Below, piece after piece: positions 22,842 to 33,239 of a DNA stretch of 64,000 bases (position 1 is its first letter; every line of letters begins with the position of its first letter). The stretch comes from Hymenopus coronatus (Eukaryota; Arthropoda; Insecta; Mantodea; Hymenopodidae). Under the pieces are notes generated by a model, which was given only the letters and a program-made list of their open reading frames with translations, did no database searches and had not been told where the DNA came from. The position numbers and the translations under genes are program-made. The stretch covers positions 13,818,501 through 13,882,500 of the forward strand of contig CM060887.1 in NCBI GenBank assembly GCA_030762935.1, read 5' to 3'.

Positions 22842-22910
22842 ACGGTGAAAAATGCAATGCCATAGCCGTTCCCTGACGAAGACCACAGTCAAGGTGGTCG
22901 AAAGCTTGGA
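22842..22910 (+). ncRNA. Hammerhead-like core motif (candidate)
   Basis: CTGACGA (22873-22879) is followed by GACCAC, a 7-base loop, GTGGTC and directly GAAA (22900-22903). This is the CUGANGA / stem II / GAAA core of hammerhead ribozymes found in some retroelements. GTTCC before the core can pair with GGAAC upstream, and GCTTG after it can pair with an upstream CAAGC. However, the required NUH cleavage triplet is not placed correctly between them, so self-cleavage is doubtful. Confidence 0.25.
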
Positions 22911-23052
22911 TTTCTCTAATTCCAATTTAGCTCGGTTGCTATCCCGTGAAGTCATCTGTTTAATCAACACCGAGAAAGCTTCAAATATTTAATTACTGTA
23001 ACTTTGTAAATACAATTTTGTGTTGATATGTTTCGTTATGATTTACAAGCGC

Positions 23053-23720
23053 CGTTTTTTTTTTTTTTTTCAACCTCTGATAGGCTATAAACATAAGACA
23101 AGTTCATAGAAAACGGTTATTTTATTACTGAAAGTTTTGTACACCTATGGTTACTTTTCAACATACACAGAAAATATTGAGAAATTAATGGTACCTGCGC
23201 ACAAGCTTTGCAATTCCCGCTTCAAAAAATGTTTTCACCAATGATTTCGAATGAGCATTGACGTTGTATAGAAGATCTTTACGACGTTTGCGGAGAGTCA
23301 TTCAAAACAAACAGAGAGGAATGCAGACTTCAGGAATTGTGTTGATCCATGACAACGCTCGTCCACACACTACTGGCACAACCCATCGGCTCCTTGAATA
23401 ATTTCAATGGGACATTTTCGATCATCCGCCGTACCGTCCTGACCTGGCACCCAGCGATTTTCACCTTTTCCCTGAACTGAAGACGTGGCTAGGAGGGCAG
23501 CACTTTCAAGTCAACGAAGATCTTCAAAACAACGTCAATGCTCATTTACATTTTTTGAAGCGGGTATTGCAAAGCTGGTGCAGAGGTACGATAAATGTCT
23601 CAATCTTTTTGGTGATTCTGTTGAAAAGTAACCGTAAGTGTACAAACCTTTTAGTAATAAAATAATTGTTTTCTATGAACTTGTCTTTTATTTATAGCCT
23701 ATATGAGGTTGATAAAAAAT
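23053..23720 (+). mobile_element. Fold-back mariner derivative, copy B
   Basis: The left arm (about 23071-23281) is the inverse of the right arm (about 23516-23711). Both contain the transposase C-terminal coding end (KLVHRYDKCLNLFGD-like) and the TATAAATAAAAGACAAGTTC terminal region. The central ~240 bp encodes a decayed mariner core (GIVLIHDNARPHT, DHPPYRPDLAPSDFHLFPEL) with a stop and a frameshift. The N-terminal half of the transposase is absent. Confidence 0.8.
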
Positions 23721-23721
23721 A

Positions 23722-24860
23722 ATCTGATGTGTTCCATTCACAGGACTTTCTCTTCATCTCTGCAACAAATTATTGCCAAAATCTAATGCTTCTAGTAACT
23801 TCATGCTAATCGAAAAAAATAGTCTTATTACTTGCTTCCTTGTAAGTAGAAGCGAAATAAGGGAGTACTATAGGTTAAAGTGATAGTCAAAAGCTGGTTG
23901 CTATGTGACTGCAGTTCCTTTGTTGTATGGATACGAGTTGACAATTTCCTGTATGAGAAAAGCATAAGTTTGTAAAAGCTGAAACCAAAAACAAGGAATA
24001 TCTCAGAAACAATCAACTTCACGAAAAATTGCATATAACATAAATCGTGTGTTTTAAATTTTACATTTTTGTGTGGTAAGTTTTTGTCCATCTCTTACCG
24101 TTTAGCAGTTATGCAAAATTCCGTAAAATTCATCAAGAATGAAGTAGTCTTTAAAGGCTATTCCCAGAAAATTCAAGATATACATTTTATTTGTCAGGTA
24201 AATATCTTTAATATACGGTATTTTAATAAAACTCGTTAGAGTCATTTTTAAGAAAGTCAAAATTTTAGAAAAAAGTTCTATGTAAAGGGTAGTTTGGGGT
24301 GGGGGGTATTTCTCAAAATCTTCGTGTCGCATCGCTGGAAGATACTAAACTTAAATACCAAGTTTGGTATTTTAACGATTTTTCGTTTTTGAGTTATCGT
24401 GTTCACAGACACACGGACCTTTTTCTGAAAATGCTTTTTATGGTTACAGGGGTCCCTAAAACATATATTTACGGTGAAATATCGGTATCGAATTTTTAGG
24501 TGGAGTGCAATACCTTCTCTATACACTCTGTACACAAGGCACAGAAAGAAATCGGTTCTGTACACTGCATCCCTTACCGTTTGTAGGGTACTTTATTACG
24601 TCATGTTTTTATTTTATTGGCTGATACTGTCATCTTGCAGGTGAGCGTACCTATGCTGGATTTGTCAACACATTCGCCACCTCCCTCAACTGGAAGTGAG
24701 GTTAGGTAACGTGTAAGCTACAACCTTCCCCAATTAGAGTGACGAAGGGGCCAGCGGATATCAGAAGACACGCCCTGGAAGTGCCTCTACAGACAATCAG
24801 AACTTCCAGGTCTAATGCTATTTGTGCTCTGGGAACATAGTATGTGTAGAGAAAGTAAAA
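23722..24860 (+). mobile_element. Full HLR copy with its hairpin split by another element
   Basis: Runs from TCTGATGTGTTCCATTCACA to ATAGTATGTGTAGAGAAAGT. The palindrome is interrupted after CTCTATACACTCTGTAC (24533) and resumes at GAACATAGTATG (24833). Confidence 0.9.
24534..24832 (+). mobile_element. Short hairpin-targeting element, copy 2
   Basis: Starts ACAAGGCACAGAAAGAAA and ends ATTTGTGCTCTG. It is homologous to 6735-7021 in the same strand, while its host HLR is in the opposite orientation. It is longer in the middle by a TCCCTCAACTGGAAGTGAGG-containing segment. The target duplication is GTAC on the left and GAAC on the right. Confidence 0.7.
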
Positions 24861-25446
24861 TAGGCCCTCGTAGTTATGCCAAATCGTTCGTTACTTTCTG
24901 GATGACCCTCGTAGCAAGTTCCACTTGTGTAGTGTAGGTGGCTGAAGATGTCCTCCGGTATACACCGCTATCCAGTGATACCAACTTTTGCACAGGTTGT
25001 GTTCAACACTGCTCATCAATTTCGCCGCAATACAGTATTTCGGATAAAAAGAAAGAAAAAAAATTGGCTTTCACAACAGGAATCTATTGTTTGGAGGTTC
25101 GATAGCAAATCACGTTGTTTACAAGAGACATTGCTTTATGAAATAATGTTTCGATTTGCTGGTGGCGCTCCATGGCATGCGGTGGCTAATGGCATCGGTG
25201 ATTAATGCGGAGTCCCAATCTCTCACCCGTCCGTCACAAAGCAATGATGTTCGCGCTACGCTAATGAATCCCATGCCACCGCAATGTGAACAAAAGCAAC
25301 CCTGCATTCCAATTTTATCACCACCGACAGATACTATTCTGTGTTCTGGAATGCAAAAATGAGATGCCTTATGTCCCGCGCGATGTGTTTTTCATCTGTT
25401 ACTAAGAGATTTAAATGGTTCCCGTTGATTTCGGCGCTCGAGTCGT

Positions 25447-25449
<3 letters not shown>
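24861..25449. other. Unassigned sequence
   Basis: Contains short frames (24948-25205, 25156-25362) without motifs. Confidence 0.4.
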
Positions 25450-25502
<53 letters not shown>

Positions 25503-25513
25503 TGTGTGTGTGT
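25450..25513 (+). repeat. (GT)n microsatellite
   Basis: About 64 bases of GT with one A interruption, immediately before a mariner-type end. Confidence 0.95.
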
Positions 25514-25651
25514 ACAGCCTGAGAGGTGAACAAGTACAAATAATTTGATATTTACGAGGGGCGTTCACTAAACCCTTAGAAAATTCAAGAAACTACACGT
25601 TTGTATTTAGTAATCTCTTACTAGATGGCAGTTAAAGTTTTAAAATAAAAC
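25514..25651 (+). mobile_element. Mariner 5' terminal fragment
   Basis: GAGAGGTGAACAAGTACAAAT, then TTTGATATTTACGAGGGGCG, TTAGAAAATTCAAGAAACTA and TACTAGATGGCAGTTAAAGT. These match the iterated mariner ends at 29182-29920. It ends where the next HLR begins. Confidence 0.65.
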
Positions 25652-25820
25652 ATCTGATGTGTTCTATTCACACAACTTTCTCTATATCCCTGTAACAAAT
25701 TATTGTTAAAAAGCTTATACTTCTATTTACTTAATCTAATCAGTAAAACATTAGCAGAAATAGCAATATTACTTGCTTCCTTGTAAGTAGAGTGAAATAA
25801 GGGAGTACCATACGTTAAAC

Positions 25821-28320
25821 TGCAGTGTTTCCCAACCTTTTGAAGTTCACGGCACCCTTGGGAATAACATTAAACACCAGGGGCACCCTTCCTTGAATTA
25901 AAAGAAAATTAAGCTTAATACGTTAATTTATTGAAATAATATATAATAATAACGTACACCATAACATAATACAGTAAACTTTACTACAATCACTGAGTAA
26001 AAATACATCAATACATTTTGTTCGATTAATGATTAATGTGAAACTTGTGATTGATGCTTAGAGCACAGATATGTGATGTCGGGTCTTACAGTTGACAGTG
26101 AAACACGCAAATCACGCTCAAGGTTATTCAGTCTATTTCTTGCTTTGCATTTTATTGTCACCATAGCAGAGAAGGCTTGCTCGCATAGATAGGATGTTGA
26201 AAAGGGCAAAAGTGCGTTAATTGCTTTCTTCATTAGGTTATGGTACTTTTCTCTCCGTTGAAGCCAAAAACTAGCCACCGACGCCTCACTCTTGGTGAAC
26301 TTACCTTTGAGTGTGGAATCAGCGCAAAGATCAATAAATTCATCTCGTTCGCAAGCAGTGAACTCTATTTCCTCTGCACTATCTACGAAATCAAATGAGG
26401 AGACAACCCAGTCGAGATTCGTAGTGGAAATAGTTGGAAAGTACGTAACTATTGCATCTTGCAATCTTGATAGGTGATCACAAATGCGGTCTTTCAGTTT
26501 ACCCAGATCTTTATCTCCTGTCACGTTAAGAAGAGATGGAAAGGTCGACAAATCTCCTTTTTGAACTGCAGACCTCCAAGAACTAAGTTTTCTTTCAAAA
26601 ACCTTTCATTTTATTGGTTGAGGAGATTATTGTTTCATGTCGACTCTGCATCGAAACATTCAGTTCATTCAGCTTATGAAAAATATCTGCCAGATACGAC
26701 AGTTCAAAACACCAAGAATCACTTAGAGCTCATGAAATGTGTCTTGATTTTCATCCTTAAAAAAAGTTTTTAGCTGTTTTTTAAGTTCGAGAAAGCGGTT
26801 CAATACACGACCGCGCGACAACCACCTTACTTCTGTGTGAAGTAACAGAGGTATGAGCTGCATCCGTTGCGCGACATAGCTGTTCAAAAATTCTGCACTT
26901 TAAAGGTCGAGACTTCATATAGTTCACCATTTTCACAACTTGGTTAAACACTTTAGCAAAACCTTCATTACACGCTTTCACGACTAATGCCTCTCTATGC
27001 AGAAAACAGTGAGTTATAATAATGGATGGATTTTCATTGAGAGCTCTGGCAGTAAAACCTTTAATTTTTCCAGAATTAGATGGTGCACCATCTGTACATA
27101 TACTACAACAGTCTTTCCATGAAAGATCATGGTCATTGAGATAGGAATTAATAGAAACGAAAATATCATGGCCTGTGGTTGTAGTCTCCAGCGGTCTACA
27201 GAACAGAAACTGTTCACTAATATCTTTTTCATCAATATATCTGATAAAACCAAGGAGTTGCGGTTTGTCACCAATATCGAGACTCTCCTCTACTTGCAAA
27301 GCAAATGTTCTATAAGTTTTTATTTTCTCCGTGACTTGTTCGTTGATATTGCATGACATTTCAGATATCCTGCGGCTGATTGTGTTGTTGGACAGAGGAA
27401 CTTTCGAAATTTGATTAGCTGCTCCTTCGCCAAGTATTGTTGAAACTATAACTTGACATGCAGGGCCAATGATTTCCTCTCCAAGAGTATGAGGTTTCTT
27501 TTTTTTTAGCTATCAGTTCTACTACTTTAAATGAGGCTTCAACAGCAGTATCACCTATGGTCATTCTCTTTACCATTCGTACAGCTGTTTTCTTCTCCCC
27601 TTCTAATATATGCGCAAAATACATTACACTTTTCTGTGGCACACTAGGATGCTTTGATGTAAGATGCCGCTTCAGTTTGCTAGGTACCATGGCCTCGTTG
27701 CTAAGTGTTTCGCCACAAACTAAACACACAGGGATAGGGTTTTCCTCGTTGTTATTCCACTTAAATCCATACGCTAGGTAACTGTCCTGGTATGTTATTT
27801 TCTTTCGTTTGTCTTCTTTATGTGGTGAATTCGACTGTCCGGGAGAAACTGTAAGATTTGGCTTCTTAAAGCAAGCAGTAGGAGCCGACTGTTCACTTTC
27901 ACAGTCCTGGCGTTTACGTTTAACAATGAACTTATCCATAGCTAAACACTGTGAATCAACGCGAGGAAGACAACTGAAAGCGCCAAGCGGCGTACACATT
28001 TATATATTCATCTGTCGAAGTCTCGGGAATGTTCGTGAGGAAGCGAGTAGTCTCGGGAATGTTCGGCAGGGTATAGCTGTAATGCCATCTGTGGGATACT
28101 AGTATAACTGAATTATTGAAATGAACCGACCACTATCACCATCTGCAGTGCATGAGAGTAATTGATTTGACTTATTTTATTTCAAGACCTTACAAGACCT
28201 AAGGCTTGAGTAGAAGGTATCTTTTTTTTTTTTTTTTTGTTTATCTCAATATCTCGCGGCACCCCTTAGCCAATCACACGGCACCCTAGGGTGCCTGGGC
28301 ACACCGGTTGGGGACCGTTG
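25821..28320 (-). mobile_element. hAT-superfamily DNA transposon, BED-finger type
   Basis: Imperfect terminal inverted repeats are CAGTGTTTCCCAACC on the left (25823) and, on the opposite strand, CAACGGTCCCCAACC on the right. They are followed on both sides by GGCACCC-rich subterminal sequence. The flanks CGTTAAAC and CGTTAAAG match at 7 of 8 positions, as expected for an 8 bp hAT target duplication. The element is about 2.5 kb, with one transposase gene on the minus strand. It sits cleanly inside an HLR, so it is younger than that copy. Confidence 0.85.
26033..27939 (-). pseudogene. hAT transposase pseudogene (ZBED5/SCAND3-like)
   Basis: Reads from a likely start at 27939 (MDKFIVKRKRQD). 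A BED zinc finger follows, with Cys72, Cys75, His92 and His97. A 9-base T run at 27499-27507 causes a frameshift. The reading then resumes in the frame that includes 26781-27359, with FALQVEESLDIGDKPQLL, CSICTDGAPSNSG and THCFLHREALVVK, the conserved hAT catalytic-region blocks. Another shift falls near 26850 (before LHTEVRWLSRGRVLNRF), and at least one in-frame stop lies around 26650-26770. The last frame (26033-26551) holds the dimerisation region with STSYLCEQAFSAM. The overall order and length are those of a complete hAT transposase of roughly 600 residues, inactivated by at least three frameshifts. Its biochemical role in active relatives is cut-and-paste DNA transposition in the nucleus. 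Confidence 0.85.
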
Positions 28321-29010
28321 CGTTAAAGTGATAATCAAAAACTGGTTGCTATGTCACTGAAGTTTCTTTGTTTGTATGGACAGCAGTTGACCAATTCCTG
28401 TATGAGAAATGTATAAGTTATTCACAACAGAATCCAAAAATAAGGAATGTCTCAAAAATAACGAACTCCACGAAAAAAATGTATATAACATAAATTGTGT
28501 GTTTTAGCGTGTTCTACACTTTTTGTGTAGTAGGTTTTTGTCCATATCTTACGGTTTAGCAGTTATTCAAAATTCAGTCAAATTCATTCAGAATAAACTA
28601 CTCTTCAGAGGCTATTCCCAGAAAATTAAAGATATACATTTTATTTGCCAGGTAAATATCTTTAATATACGAAATTTTAATCAAAATCGTTAGAGCCAGT
28701 TTCGAAAACGTTCCATGTAAAGGGTAGTTGGGGGTGGGAGGATTTTTCTCAAAATCTTCGTGTCGCATCCCTGGAAGATGCAAAACTTAAATACCAAGTT
28801 TGGTATTTTACCTACTCTTCGTTTTTGAGTTTTCGTGTTCACAGGCACACGGACACACACACACACGGATCTTTTTCTGAAAATGCTTTTTTTGGATACA
28901 GGGGGACCTAAAACATGTATTTCCGGTGAAATCTAGGTATCGAATTTTTGGGTGGAATGCTATAGCTTCTCTATACACTATGTACATAGTACGTGTAGAG
29001 AAAGTAAAAA

Positions 29011-29945
29011 CTCTTGTGTTTCTTTAGAAAGATGGAAAATAGTGCGCTTTGTACATTGATTAAACATTTATATTTAAAAAATTTAACACTGAAAGAGATA
29101 AAAGCCGAGTTCGATGACGTACATGTAGTGTGTGTGAGTACACAGGGTGACAAGTGAATACAATAGTGCAATTAATTTGATATTTACGAGGGTCGTTCAG
29201 CAAGTCCTTGGAAAATTCAAGAAATTACACTCTTAGCATCAGGAAGTTTAGTATTTAGTAATCATTGTACCTTAATAGATGGCAGCTAAAGTTTCAGCTG
29301 TATCCATTCAGTGATTTCGTTGCCATAGACGATTAAATAAAATCTGATGTGATTGAGGGGCGTGTTCAATAAGCCCTTACAAAATTCAATAAATTACACT
29401 CTTAGCATCAAAACAAGTTTCTGTTTACGAGCACCGAAAGAGATAAAAGGCGGATTGGATGAGTATGTGATGATTATAATAGTGCGAATAATTTGATATT
29501 TACGGGATGAGTTTAATAAGACCCTAAAAACCATGAAATTGCACTCATAGCAATGAAAAAAGTTTGTATTTAGTAACAATCGCCTCCTACTAGATGGCGG
29601 TTAAAGTTTCAGCTGATTTAGTTGCCGTAGGTGATTAAATATAACAATTTGTGCTTCTTTAGAAATATAGAACAAATCGAGTTTTGTGCATTGATTAAAC
29701 ACTTAAATGCTTAACACCGAAAGCGATAAAAGCCGAGTTGGATGAAATACATGTACAGGGCGAGAGGTGAATCAGTGCAAATTATTTGATATTTAGGATG
29801 GTCGTCCTTAGAAAATTCAAGAAATACACTCTTAGCATCGGAAAACGTTTGTATTTAGTACCTGCCATGACAGTTTCAACTATATCCATCAAGTTATTTC
29901 TTGCTATATGCCATTAAATAAAAAACCTTGTTCTTCTTTAGAAAT
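29011..29945 (+). repeat. Iterated mariner 5' ends
   Basis: At least four successive copies of a mariner end. Each has TTTGATATTTACGAGGGTCG or a variant, GTTCA..AAGTCCTT, TTCAAGAAATTACACTCTTA and GATGGCAGCTAAAGTTTCAG. Some continue into the transposase start (MENSALCTLIKHLYLKNLT encoded at 29033). Termini lie near 29182, 29351, 29500 and 29786. Each unit is cut off after the start of the gene and before the helix-turn-helix. Confidence 0.7.
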
Positions 29946-30528
29946 ATGGAAAATATCTAGCTTGGTGCTTTGATCAAACTCTTTTATTTAAAAGACTTAA
30001 CACAGAAAGAGATGATGAAGTTCAAGGCACATCTGCTCCTTCGTTTGCAACAATTTACAATTGGATAAATGAATTTAAACGTGGCCGTACATCCACAGAT
30101 GGTGAACATCGTTCCGGAATTCCAGTGGAATTGACTTCTTCCAAAAAGGTTGACAAAATCCAGGATATGGTTTTGAGTGATCGAGGAATCAAAGTTCACG
30201 AAATAGTAGAAGCCATAGGAATTTTACAAGATACAGTGTTCTCAATTTTGCACCAAAAATTAGGTCTGACTAAGGTCTCGGCTAGATGGGTGCTGCGTTT
30301 GCTCTCAATGGAGAATAGACGCAATCGTGTGATCGATTAGGAATCTTGTTTGTCACCTTTCGTCGTAATCCTAACGAGTTTCTGCGTCGATACATAACTA
30401 TGGATGAAGTATGGATACACTACTACACTCCAGAGACAAAATTACAATCCAAAGTGTGGGTTTTTAAACGCGAACCGGTTCCGAACGGTGGTGAAATCTG
30501 TGGACAACGTGATGATCTCGATTTTTAC
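29946..30528 (+). pseudogene. Mariner transposase pseudogene, N-terminal and first catalytic part
   Basis: Starts MENI-stop-LGALIKLFYLKDLT at 29946, with a stop as codon 5. After a shift it continues as APSFATIYNWINEFKRGRTS, the mariner helix-turn-helix region (with SKKVDKIQDMVLSDRGIKV). A further shift leads to FLRRYITMDEVWIHYYTPET, the first catalytic Asp block. The frame runs on as VDNVMISIF up to an HLR insertion at about 30523. Active relatives act as cut-and-paste transposases; this copy is dead. Confidence 0.85.
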
Positions 30529-31393
30529 TTTCTCTATACGTACTATGTACATAGTGTATAGAGAAAGTATTGTACTCCACCAAAAAATTCGATACTGAGA
30601 TTTCACCGGAAATATATGTTTTAGGATCCCCTGTATCCAAAAAAAGTATTTTCAGAAAAAGGTCCGTGTGAGTGTCCGTGTGTCAGTGTGACCGTGTATC
30701 CGTGAACACGATAACTCAAAAACGAAAAGTCAGTAAAATACCAAACTTTGTATTTAAGTTTAGTATCTTCCAGGGATGCAACACGAAGATTTTGAGACAA
30801 ATCCCCCGACCCCAAGCTCCCTTTACATTGAAGTTTTTCGCAAACTTTGATTTTCTAAAAAATAGCTCTAACGATTTTGCTTAAAATATGGTACATTAAA
30901 GATATTTACCTGACAAATAAAAGGTATATTTTGAATTTTCTGGGAATAGCCTCTGAACACTACTTTATTCTGGATACATTTTGCATAACTACTAAACCGT
31001 AAGAGATGGACAAAAACTTAAACCACAAAAATTGTAGAGCCCGTTAAAACACACAATTTATGTTATATGCATTTTTTTCGTGGACTTGATAGTTTTTTAG
31101 ATATTCCTTTTTCTTGGTTTCAGCTTTGAAAAACTTATACTTTTCTCATACAGGAATTTGTCAACTCCTGTCCATATAAACAAAGGAACATCAGTCCATA
31201 GCAACCAGCTTTTGGCTTTCACTTTAACCTATGCTACTTCCTTATTTCACCTCTACTTACAACAAAGCAAGAAATAAGACTATTTCTGCTATTTTTTTTT
31301 TCGATTAGCATGAAATATATAAAAGATAAGCTTATTAACAATAATGTGTTACAGAGATATAGAGCACGTCATGTGTATGGAACCCATCAGATT
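30523..31393 (-). mobile_element. Full HLR copy inserted in the mariner gene
   Basis: Runs from TTTTTACTTTCTCTATACGT to CATGTGTATGGAACCCATCA plus GATTTTTTT. Mariner coding sequence resumes immediately (TGTAATGCACGCGAAATC encodes CNAREI), so both HLR boundaries are fixed by an interrupted known gene. The insertion point is a T run. Confidence 0.92.
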
Positions 31394-31773
31394 TTTTTGT
31401 AATGCACGCGAAATCATTACATTGAGAAGAAAGAACAATAGAGAGTATTATGCATTGTTATTACGCTACTTGAACGCATAAATCAGAAAAAACGCCCTAA
31501 TTTGGCAAAGAAACATTTTCTTCCATTAATGCATAGCAAGTTTCGATGGCACTAATTGCAGATTTAAGGTTCGAATTGCTACATCTACCATATTCACCAT
31601 ATTTGGCCTCCAGTGATACCTTTTATTTCTAAACCTGAAAAAGTGGCTCGGCAGAAAACGATTCACGTCTAATGAAGAGGTCCTCCCCCAAACGGATGTC
31701 TATTTTGAGGACCTTCCGAAATCCTAAAAGCTTAAAAAAGTTGTAAAAACTCTCGGAAAAGTGTATGAAAAAA
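31394..31773 (+). pseudogene. Mariner transposase pseudogene, C-terminal part
   Basis: Continues the gene broken at 30523: CNAREIITLRRKNNREYYAL and LNAINQKKRPNLAKKHFL-like. A deletion then removes the second catalytic Asp segment. Further on, out of frame, come FELLHPPYSPYLASSD-like and NLKKWLGRKRFTSNEEV-like sequence and EDLPKS. It ends at another HLR at 31774. Confidence 0.75.
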
Positions 31774-32595
31774 TCTGATGTGTTCCATTCATATGACCTT
31801 CTCTAGATTTCTGCAGATAATTATTGTTAAAAAATCTTATTCTTCTGTTTACTTCATGCTAAACGAGAAAAAAAAATAGCAGAAATAGTCTTATTACTTG
31901 CTTCCTTGTAAGTAGAAGCGAAATAAGGGAGTACCATAGGTTAAAGTGATAGACAAAAGCTGGTTGCTATATGTATGCGCAGGAGTTGAAACCAAACATA
32001 TGTTAGGGTCTTATTAAACTCATCCCGTAAATATCAAATTATTCGCACTATTATAATCAAGGAATATGCCAAAACCGATCAACTCCATGAAAAAATTGTG
32101 TATAACATAGATTGTATGTTTTAACGTGATCTACATTCTTTGTATGGTAAGTTTTTGTTCATTTCTTACGGTTTAACAGTTATGCAAAATTCTGTAAAAT
32201 TCATCCATAATAAAGTAGTCTTCAGAGGCTACCGTCAGAAAATTTTAGATATACATTTTATTTGTCATGTAAATATCTTTAATATACGACATTTTAATCA
32301 AAATCGTTAGACATTTTTGATAAAATCAAAATTTTCGAAAATGTTTCCATGTAAAGAGTAGTTGGGGTAGGGGGATTTTCTTGAAAATCTTCGTGTCGAT
32401 TCCTTGGAAGATACTGAACTTAATTACCAAGACTTTTGAGCTGACACAGACGGACGTTTTTCTAAAAATGCTTTTTTTTTTATTCAGCAGGTCTCAAAAT
32501 ATATATTTCGGGTGAAATCTCGGTATTGAATTTTGGGTGCAATACAATATCTTCTCTATACATTATGTACATAGAACGTGTAGAGAAAGTAAAAA
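31774..32595 (+). mobile_element. Full HLR copy with a 57 bp filler
   Basis: Runs from TCTGATGTGTTCCATTCATA to GTGTAGAGAAAGTAAAAA. Between GTTGAAACCAAACATATG and AGGAATATGCC it carries 57 bp (32003-32059) that do not belong to HLR. They are the exact inverse of 29471-29527. The CA tract is nearly lost. Confidence 0.9.
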
Positions 32596-33132
32596 TGTAC
32601 CATAAATAATTTGCTTTGTATATATAAATGGGGGTTGTAAATACCCCACGAGGAAATAAAGTATCAGATACTGTTGCTGGGAACGTAGCGGTGCAGTGTG
32701 CCTGTAAATTGCTGCATGAGAGCAGATATTGGAGCTGCAGCCACAGAAAGGTATTACACAGGCCCACACTGCAAGCGGGAAATGGATAGAGCGCATTCGA
32801 GCAGATAAGCTCTTCTAACTGGACGCTGTGAAAAATGGAGCACTATCGAACTTTTCCCTTTCTTTCCTCCTTTTTCTGTTGGGAAAGTTTTGGAGAGGGT
32901 AGGAATAAGAATGGCACTAATAGGGGTGGAAGAGACGTACGTACCGCCATCTCCGGTCATTTCCGTAACTTGCAGTTAGGCCACTAAAAGCTACAAAAGG
33001 AGAGAGGGGTGGGGCGGAAAGGCGTCTTAGCCCACAATCGAATATAATTCGAGAGGTCGAGGGCAGGATAAGCGATGGCAAAATGTTCCGCGGTAACCAA
33101 AGGCAATTTTACATTCTGTGCTACTTAACTAA
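32596..33132. other. Unassigned sequence
   Basis: Nothing recognised. Short minus-strand frames overlap the preceding repeat. Confidence 0.4.
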
Positions 33133-33225
33133 AGTAGAGGAAGTATTGCATTCCACCAATAAATTTGATACAAAGATTCGCTGAAAATACATGTTTTAAG
33201 ATTGCCTGATAAAAATAATATTATT
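33133..33225 (-). mobile_element. HLR 3' fragment at the left edge of the GTA array
   Basis: GAGGAAGTATTGCATTCCAC, AATTTGATACAAAGATT and GAAAATACATGTTTTAAGAT follow HLR order. The fragment becomes unrecognisable about where the microsatellite slot should be, just before the array. Confidence 0.7.
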
Positions 33226-33239
33226 TTAATAAACAAATG

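Larger units (their letters stand above)
25652..29010 (+). mobile_element. Full HLR copy split by a hAT transposon
   Basis: Segment 1 (25652-25820) runs from ATCTGATGTGTTCTATTCAC to GTACCATACGTTAAA. Segment 2 resumes at CGTTAAAGTGATAATC (28321) and continues through the CA tract and hairpin to GTAGAGAAAGTAAAAA. Only the duplicated target bases are repeated between the two. Confidence 0.9.
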
